Source of the DNA: Ciona intestinalis
Lineage: Eukaryota; Chordata; Ascidiacea; Phlebobranchia; Cionidae
Assembly (NCBI RefSeq): GCF_000224145.3
Contig: NC_020166.2
Location: 7,898,050-7,962,049, forward strand
Direction of reading: 5' to 3'
DNA length: 64,000 nt
Positions 57,527 to 64,000 of the stretch are shown piece by piece. Position 1 is the first letter of the stretch, and each line of letters opens with the position of its first letter. The notes beneath the pieces were generated by a model that was not told the origin of the DNA, made no database searches, and saw nothing but the letters and a program-made list of their open reading frames with translations. Made by a program: the position numbers and the translations under genes.

Positions 57527-59363
57527 ATTGCCAAGCTCAGTTCTATTTTTAACTCGTTTCATATCTCTTCTAAAAATGATTTTATATTTCATTAGACCAA
57601 GTTTATGTTTTATCATAACTTACTGTGTCAAAACTGCGCTTCATATAACATTAAACCTGTAGGCAAGTATCTGCTATATATACCTTTTATATTTTGCAAT
57701 ATTTTTCTGAGCCATAACCTTACAATGTCATATTAAAGTATAAATCAAATTTGTTTTGCATTTTTAATTTAATGTAAATTGAATGGCACTTAGACAATAG
57801 ACTTGTTAACTCATTTTGTAAATTCATAACAAAGGCCTCAAAATTTGGAAAAAAGTTGAATTAAGTGTCACAAAATTTGCATTAAATAAAAGATTTTTTT
57901 CCAAGCTGGTTTACCTATGATTTCAGCTTAATTTTGATAAGCCAAAAAATAACCGTCATTGCATTTGTAAATCCACCTACTTTTTTATTTTGACACCATT
58001 TGCCTTAAGTTATAGAATTATGTTTTTATCTAATTTTAAGGGTCATACTGTAGTGTGTGTAAGTTTTTTCTGAAATCTAAAATTGTCCGTAAGAAAATGA
58101 ACAGTTGTTACAGAATTGTTTTGTGCTAAAATGCTTGTGCATTTTCCCCAGTTTTTCTGAACGATTCTGATATAGTAGCGTGGGGGAAAACGGGATACAT
58201 TTAGCACGTAATATCAAAATATCCTGATCAAATTTTAAATATTTTTTAACAACGACCCATGTGAGTCGTGAGGATCGATTTAAAATTTGTTGATTGTTGT
58301 TTGTTTACTACCAAATGGGACAAGAAAATAGAAAAAAGTTTTTTTATCTTTCCCACTCTACTATATGTGTTAATACATTCTTACTCTCTGTTACTGAATT
58401 TAAAAGTTTTTTTAAGCAACTTGTAGATTTTTGCTTTCATGTTTATACTCACATTCCAATCTTTTGTAACAAAATAACACAAGCTTCTATTTCTTTTTTT
58501 TAGCTCCATTTAAAAAAAAGTCGATTTTGTGTTTGTTTCCTAAATGAATTAGGTCTGTACAGTAAAACTGCACACAACACGTTTCTTTTGTATTTGTGGA
58601 GTCTGTATAAAAACGACATGCTTGGAAATTGATATGTAGCCTTTATGTTCTTATCAGTTGGATCATTTTGAACAAAATTTAGAATGCAACTTAGAAATCA
58701 TAACAAATTGTGGTATAGCCCAAAGCAAATAGATATACATCTGATATTTAGGTTCTTTAGTCTAGCACTTTAGCCAATATGCTTTACTAGTAAAAATATT
58801 CCAGAGCCTGTTTATAAACATGTTTAAACTCTAGTATATGCATGTTGTAATACATTTTCTAGAGTTATTCTATTTTGCTAAATTAAATTTTGTGTTTAAA
58901 ATTTTTTAGTAACAGCGCTGTCATTTTGCGTGTACAAATTTGTTTCCCACCCCGAAACAAAATCGTAATGTACCCACAGCCCTAAACAGTGACAGCGTGC
59001 GGATTTCCGAACGCATGGTCCTAAAATGCAAAATCAGTCTAGTGTCAACACGAGTTAAGAAAGGTCGCTGCAAACGCGCGTGCAAAAAAATCGTTTAAAG
59101 CTTTCAGAAAGTGGTTTATGCTTATCAAAAACTAATTAGAAACCGTTTATTTGGGAGTATAGTTTAAAACTACGTAGCAGAAAGTGTAATTCGCATACAT
59201 TTATTCCTACAAGTGTAATTCGCATACATTTATTAACGTACAATTAAATATACATGTAAATATGTTAATAATAAAATTACCGTGTTCCTATTATTAAAAT
59301 TGTAAATCTTACACCCAGCAATAGTACATTCCATCGCTGCCAGATTTCTCTTTATTTATCGTC
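57527..59363 (+). other. Interval between ccdc50 and transketolase
   Basis: 1.8 kb with the ccdc50 3' UTR, one MITE (58171-58364) and the transketolase promoter. A short direct repeat gtgtaattcgcatacattta occurs twice at about 59185 and 59214. No other gene. Confidence 0.7.
58171..58364. mobile_element. MITE, GGGTGGGG family
   Basis: Complete, moderately diverged copy (ATATAGTAGCGTGGGGGAAA and ATCTTTCCCACTCTACTATA). Confidence 0.8.
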
Positions 59364-61265
59364 ATGTCTAATAACTACGCTGAGGAAAACGATAGATACC
59401 ATGCCCCAGATAACTCTACCATTCACGAATTGAACAACATTGCAAACCGAATCCGAATTAAAAGCATTCTATCAACATGTGAGAGCAAGTCCGGGCATCC
59501 CACTTCCGCATCCAGCTGTGCTGAGATCCTCTCTGTGCTCTTCTTTAAAGAGATGAAGTACAAAGTGGATGTACCACGTGATCCTTCTTCTGATCGATTT
59601 GTGATGTCAAAAGGTCATGGATGCCCTGCCTTATATGCCGCATGGGTTGAGACTGGACACATGTCCATGGAGCAACTGATGACATTGAGGAAATTCGGAA
59701 GTGTATATGAAGGACATCCTACTCCAAAAATCGATTTTATTGATGTTGCAACTGGATCTCTTGGTCAAGGATTGAACCTTGCAGTGGGTATGGCCTACAC
59801 TGGCAAATACTTCGACAAGGCTTCCTATCGTGTTTTCTGCCTTATGGGAGATGGAGAAATGGCGGAAGGAGCTGTCTGGGAAGCAATGGCTTTTGCAAGT
59901 TACTATAAGTTGAATAATACAGTAGCTATTATCGATGTTAACCGCTTGGGGCAGTCAGAACCCACTTCTCTTGGTCACGATACCGATTCATACAAGAGGA
60001 GAGCTGAAGCATTTGGATGGAACACAATTGTAGTAGATGGCCACAGTGTCAGCGACTTGTGCAAGGCTTTTCACCTTGCCAAGCTCTGCACTGACAGACC
60101 TACATGTATTGTAGCGAAGACCATGAAAGGCAAGAACATGTTGGGACAAGAAAATCTTCATGGCTTTCATGGCAAAGCAGTGGCAGCAGCTTCTAAAGAT
60201 GAAATCCTTGCTGAGTTAGAAAAATTGGTTTCACAATCCTCTGGTATTAAGCTTGTTCCTGCAAAACCAATTGACGATGCACCCGCTGTCAATATATCTA
60301 ACATTACCCTTAGTTCCCCACCCAACTACACCAAAGGTCAAAAGGCGGCAACAAGACAAGCCTACGGTGTTGCACTTGTAAAGCTGGGTAGAAATTGTGA
60401 CCGCATATACTCTCTTGATGGAGATATGAAAAATTCAACTTTTGCTCAAGATTACAAGAAAGAGTTTCCTGATCGGTTCATTGAATGTTTTATTGCGGAA
60501 CAAAACATGGTAGGCGCTGCAATTGGAATGGCAACAAGAGATCGTGGGGTTGTTTTCTGCTCCACATTTGCAGCCTTTCTTGCAAGAGCTTACGACCATA
60601 TTCGCATGGGCGCAGTGTCTCAAACCAACTGCAACTTCTTTGGTTCTCACTGCGGTATTTCCATTGGCGCAGATGGCCCTTCCCAGATGGCACTTGAAGA
60701 TATTGCCATGTTCCGTGCAATTCCTGGTTCAACAGTCCTTTACCCATCTGATATTGTTTCAATGGAAAGAGCAGTAGAGCTGGTGGCCAATACTAAAGGA
60801 ATTTGCTTCATCCGTGGAACTCGGGCCGCTACACCAGTAGTGTTTGATAACGACGCTACCTTCGCTGTTGGCCGTGCTAATGTCTTGCAGCAGAAAAAAG
60901 GAGATGCTGTTACTGTTATCGCTGGCGGTGTCACACTTGGTGAAGCTCTGAAAGCAAGCACATTACTGGAAGCTGAAAATATTAGCATCACCATCATTGA
61001 TTTATTTAGCTTGAAACCAATTGACAAAGACACCATCATGTCCGCAGCATCTGCAACTGGTGGCCGAATTCTCACTGTAGAAGATCATTACCCCGAAGGA
61101 GGCCTTGGCTCCGCTGTTGCAGAGGCTCTAGCAGATGAGACCGGGTTCAAGCAAGTCCAGTTAGCAGTGAGAGGCATGCCGTATAGTGCTGAACCGGCAG
61201 AGCTTCTGGCAGCTTTTAAGATCGACGCGACTGCCATCGCTGCTGCCGTCAAAAAGATGATCTAA
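59364..61265 (+). CDS. tkt: Transketolase, intronless
   Basis: Thiamine-diphosphate enzyme of the non-oxidative pentose phosphate pathway; it transfers two-carbon ketol units between sugar phosphates in the cytosol. Single frame of 633 residues (human TKT 623). The N-terminal ThDP-binding domain shows SGHPTSA (residues 43-49), SKGHGCPALYAAW (82-94) and GSLGQGLN (131-138). The metal/ThDP motif starts GDGEMAEGAVWEAMAF (162-177) and ends at N193. The Pyr domain contains ALDGDMKNSTF-like SLDGDMKNSTF and IECFIAEQNMVGAA with the catalytic Glu near 379, then FGSHCGISIGADGPSQMALE. The C-terminal domain includes ILTVEDHYPEGGLGSAVAEA. The start is the first ATG in frame, with extra residues before the conserved helix as in other animals. 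All conserved residues I can recall are intact, so it looks functional. The absence of introns is unusual beside its intron-rich neighbours. Confidence 0.96.
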   Translation: MSNNYAEENDRYHAPDNSTIHELNNIANRIRIKSILSTCESKSGHPTSASSCAEILSVLFFKEMKYKVDVPRDPSSDRFVMSKGHGCPALYAAWVETGHMSMEQLMTLRKFGSVYEGHPTPKIDFIDVATGSLGQGLNLAVGMAYTGKYFDKASYRVFCLMGDGEMAEGAVWEAMAFASYYKLNNTVAIIDVNRLGQSEPTSLGHDTDSYKRRAEAFGWNTIVVDGHSVSDLCKAFHLAKLCTDRPTCIVAKTMKGKNMLGQENLHGFHGKAVAAASKDEILAELEKLVSQSSGIKLVPAKPIDDAPAVNISNITLSSPPNYTKGQKAATRQAYGVALVKLGRNCDRIYSLDGDMKNSTFAQDYKKEFPDRFIECFIAEQNMVGAAIGMATRDRGVVFCSTFAAFLARAYDHIRMGAVSQTNCNFFGSHCGISIGADGPSQMALEDIAMFRAIPGSTVLYPSDIVSMERAVELVANTKGICFIRGTRAATPVVFDNDATFAVGRANVLQQKKGDAVTVIAGGVTLGEALKASTLLEAENISITIIDLFSLKPIDKDTIMSAASATGGRILTVEDHYPEGGLGSAVAEALADETGFKQVQLAVRGMPYSAEPAELLAAFKIDATAIAAAVKKMI

Positions 61266-61921
61266 GCATACATGAAAACTCACCCAAACTATCTATTCAA
61301 ATCATTGATTAGTTAAAAATTAACTGCCTAATATCTGTACGAAGTTTTTTTACATAAATGAAAACATATTGGCACATTATTAAAGTTGCAAGGTTTACTA
61401 AAAACTATGTTTAACGAATAGTTATAGGACTAATTGTATTCGTGCCTTACTAATTGCATGCCCACGTCAATCGTCTTATAACGAATATAAATCAATACAT
61501 AGAAAATTCAAATTAAAATAATTATTGTGTAATGTTAGTGTTTTGCTGTAGATGCTAGTTACTAACTTTGTATGACGAACTGATGATTAATCTGTTTTAT
61601 CAGTGCTTCATGCTATAACTATACATATCAAACCCGACTGGTATAACTTCATTCAAACTTAAAGATACATCATTTATAATTGCTGTTAAGCATTGCAGTG
61701 TATTATATTTTCGAAATTTTGTTGGGGTAGTTTTAAAGTTTGGTCACATTGACTTGCATAGTATTTTAAGTTTCTGCAAGTTATGCATAATCAGGGTAAC
61801 CAACCTCATTTTTGTTTCAATTTTAGCTATAACGGGTTTTTCATTGTAATTTTTGTTCTCATAAAAGATTTTGTTGAATTTGGACTTATCAACAATTGAA
61901 TATTGAAACATTAATATTTCA
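61266..61921 (+). other. Interval between transketolase and utp3
   Basis: About 650 bp of AT-rich DNA: transketolase 3' UTR and upstream region of utp3. No repeat copy or ORF of note. Confidence 0.7.
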
Positions 61922-62171
61922 GAGTTAGGAAATGCATTAAGTTTTTACTTTTTCCATTTGATTAGAAGTCTTTACAATGAAAACAAGAGCATCTCGCAGT
62001 AACACCGCTCAAAAGTATGTAGGCTATTTAACATTGTTTTCACATAAGTTAGAAAATGCACTAGGTTTTTACTTTTTACCATTTGATTAGAAGTCTTTAC
62101 AATGAAAACAAGAGCATCTCGCAGTAACACTGCTCAAAAGTATGTAGGCTATTTAACGTTATTTTCACATA
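61922..62171 (+). repeat. 125-bp tandem duplication containing utp3 exon 1
   Basis: Two head-to-tail copies (about 61922-62046 and 62047-62171) are alike apart from a handful of substitutions and one inserted base. Each has a T-rich tract, a CATTTGATTAG acceptor-like site, the 38-bp coding start and a GTATGT donor. In the coding part only one synonymous base differs. Confidence 0.95.
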
Positions 62172-63648
62172 GGCCTTAAACTTCCTGGTTATGATAATAT
62201 TTTGTCTTAAAGGAAAAAGTTAACAAGAGTGGAGAAAGAAGAACATATAGATGAACCAGATAAGGTACAATGTTTAATTATATATGTAGTGGGGTGGGGA
62301 AGATGGGACACCTTTTTAATTTTTATTCTATTTTCTAGTCTAATTTGGTAGTAAACAAAGATCATTCACAAAATTATAAAACTGTATCCTCCTGACTCCT
62401 ATAGACTATTCTTAATTATTTCAAACACGATCAGGATATTTTAATATTATGTGCAAAAGGTGTCCTGTCTGACCTCTACTCCACCCTACTATAAACTTTT
62501 TTCAGTACTTTTTACTAAAAGGTTCCAAATGAAGACATCTGTATCATATATTAATGTTTGTAATAAAACTGAATTAGTTAAGGTGTTTCTTCATAACCTG
62601 GCTAAGCAAATACGAAAATTAACCAAGTACAAATTCAAGTTACTCAAATATTTAGTACAGTTGTTTGGCACGCTCATCAAATTCTACAGAATTTGTAATT
62701 TTTTTGTTGTATGGTGCTAGGAAGCAGAGGATTACCTCTATGATGAAGTGGACAAGTTCCACGCAAGTAAAGATAAGATGTTGTTCCATGAGGACGAGGA
62801 CTCTGATGCAGAAGATGACCTAGAGGTGACAAATGCATTTGATAATAGTTTTTTTGTGTTTTATTTTATGCCTATTACATTTTATTCACTGCCCATATGG
62901 AATATAAAGTTGCAATTTTTTATCAAATTGAACTGCGTCACCATATAATCGGTAAATAATTATTATCAGTTATTTAACTGTTTTAAATTGTATAACCAAG
63001 TTCAAGTTATATTTTTTCATCTTTCTGATTTTTGGATACATTTAATCTAATGTTCAAGTCATGTCATAAAACTGAAAAAGACAAATTCTGTGGACAAAAA
63101 AAATTATGGCTGATTGGATTTTTTTCATATCCACATGATTTTGTCATGTTTTTTAATTGTCTTGATTTTGTCATGTATTTTTCATACCGACATGGCAACA
63201 TGATTTTGTCATGTTTATCATCAGGAAGAAGTTCTTGGAGTGGATGGAAGTGATGTTGAGAGCAGCGAGGAGGAAGAGGAAGAAGGAGCATCTGATGAAG
63301 ATGTTGAAATGTCAGATGAAAGTCAAGATGATGAACACGGTAGTTAGTGTGTAGTAAAAGGGGAAAGATGAAACATATTTTTATTCTATTTATTTTAAAA
63401 CACGATCAGGATTTTTTGGATATTTTGTGCAAAAGCTGTACCATCTCACCCCACAATATATCTTGTAAATAATATTTTACCAGCTAAATATGGTATAAAA
63501 ACGTAGTGTATTTCCAACGTTTTGTCTGCCATCTTGGTCAAAGTGGCAGAACTAATACAATTTTCTTATTTAGGTATTCCGAGTAGTAAAGCTTGGGGAA
63601 AGAAGAAGTCCATGTTTTATGGAGGAGAATCTCTAGAAGGATTACAGG
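61977..63648 (+). CDS. utp3: UTP3/SAS10, U3 snoRNP component (3' end outside window)
   Basis: Nucleolar protein of the small-subunit processome needed for 18S rRNA maturation; homologues carry an acidic N-terminus and a Sas10/Utp3 domain. Exons seen: first coding exon in two tandem copies (61977-62014 or 62102-62139), then 62213-62264, 62721-62825, 63225-63339, 63574-63648, all in phase. The start is MKTRASRSNTAQK. Then DYLYDEVDKFHASKDK matches human YYQDQVDDFHEARSR. A Glu/Asp-rich stretch (VESSEEEEEEGASDEDVEMS) and SSKAWGKKKSMFYGGES follow, comparable to human LSWGQRKKLYYDTD. The donor at 63649 shows that more exons lie beyond the window. Joining both first-exon copies in one message would put a stop soon after the junction, so they should be alternatives. 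Confidence 0.85.
62284..62492. mobile_element. MITE, GGGTGGGG family, utp3 intron
   Basis: Complete copy with strong ends (GTAGTGGGGTGGGGAAGATG and CCTCTACTCCACCCTACTAT). Confidence 0.85.
63350..63459. mobile_element. Internally deleted MITE, utp3 intron
   Basis: About 110 bp: left end (GTAGTAAAAGGGGAAAGATG), the landmark TTAAAACACGATCAGGATTT and a right end (CCATCTCACCCCACAATATA). Confidence 0.65.
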
Positions 63649-64000
63649 GTAAATATAGGATTTTGCTATTGCTACAGTTTGGTGTTATAACAACTTTTGA
63701 TGCCCACCTAAAGAGGATACATAAGATCTATTTGTACATTCAGTTTTACCACAAAAACTACTATGTGCGAATATGGTGTATGCTGTAGAGTCAACTGGTC
63801 ATTACCTTGCATTCATTGTGTAATAATGTAAATATGTAACCTTACATTGATAATGTATTGTGGAATTGTTTATTTATTATGGACCTACAGTCAAATAACT
63901 ATACCATAAAAAATGACTTCCTGTGCATGACTGCATGAGGTATTGACTGAAGGAATAATTAGTCAATGCTCATTTAATAATAAATTCCTAGTGTAAACTA
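63649..64000 (+). other. utp3 intron running to the window edge
   Basis: AT-rich sequence without a supported exon or repeat copy. Confidence 0.6.

Noticed and set aside
60435-61075. Several open frames on both strands within the transketolase gene
   Set aside because: They are shadows of a GC-richer, strongly conserved coding exon.

Overview
The window looks like the nuclear genome of an ascidian tunicate, most probably a Ciona species. The reasons are: AT-rich DNA with compact, intron-rich genes; chordate gene content (grainyhead-like, NALF, GPR161, CCDC50, twinfilin); and two dense dispersed repeat families. One family is a short inverted-repeat element with GGGTGGGG ends, the other a tRNA-headed composite SINE. 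From memory both resemble the Ciona repeats Cimi-1 and Cics-1. The species call is inference, and no database was searched.

Layout. Bases 1-11143 (+) hold a grainyhead-like transcription factor with 19 exons, open at the left edge. 13912-15284 (-) is a four-exon inhibitor-of-apoptosis protein with one BIR, a UBA and a RING. 17965-21473 (-) is a three-exon NALCN-channel auxiliary factor of the NALF/FAM155 family. 22976-29603 (-) is the mitochondrial ADP-forming succinyl-CoA ligase beta subunit, in 11 exons. It is head to head with twinfilin at 30283-35948 (+), in 9 exons. 36720-40071 (+) is a secreted or lysosomal alpha-L-fucosidase, in 7 exons. 42491-42826 (+) is a small intronless protein made almost entirely of one Staufen-type dsRNA-binding domain. 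44064-51495 (+) is a GPR161-type receptor in 11 exons, with a 125-base assembly gap in one intron. 52840-57526 (+) is CCDC50 in 11 exons. 59364-61265 (+) is an intronless transketolase. 61977-63648 (+) is the start of the U3 snoRNP protein UTP3/SAS10, running off the right edge.

For the spliced genes I followed reading phase across every junction, and all exon chains stay open with consistent phases. The genes are unrelated in function: epithelial transcription, apoptosis control, sodium-leak channel biogenesis, TCA cycle, actin dynamics, glycan degradation, RNA binding, ciliary Hedgehog signalling, NF-kB/EGFR adaptor, pentose phosphate pathway, ribosome biogenesis. I see no operon with the very short spacing typical of Ciona, and no CRISPR, phage or retroviral-type element.

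The most interesting points are: SINE tails lying directly upstream of at least six splice acceptors in four genes; a stand-alone Staufen-like dsRBD gene; a GPR161 orthologue with a very long third intracellular loop and a possible PKA-anchoring helix at its C-terminus; a recent 125-bp tandem duplication of the UTP3 first coding exon; a fucosidase exon enclosed by inverted SINE pieces; and a 405-bp inverted-repeat element ending 25 bp before a twinfilin splice acceptor.
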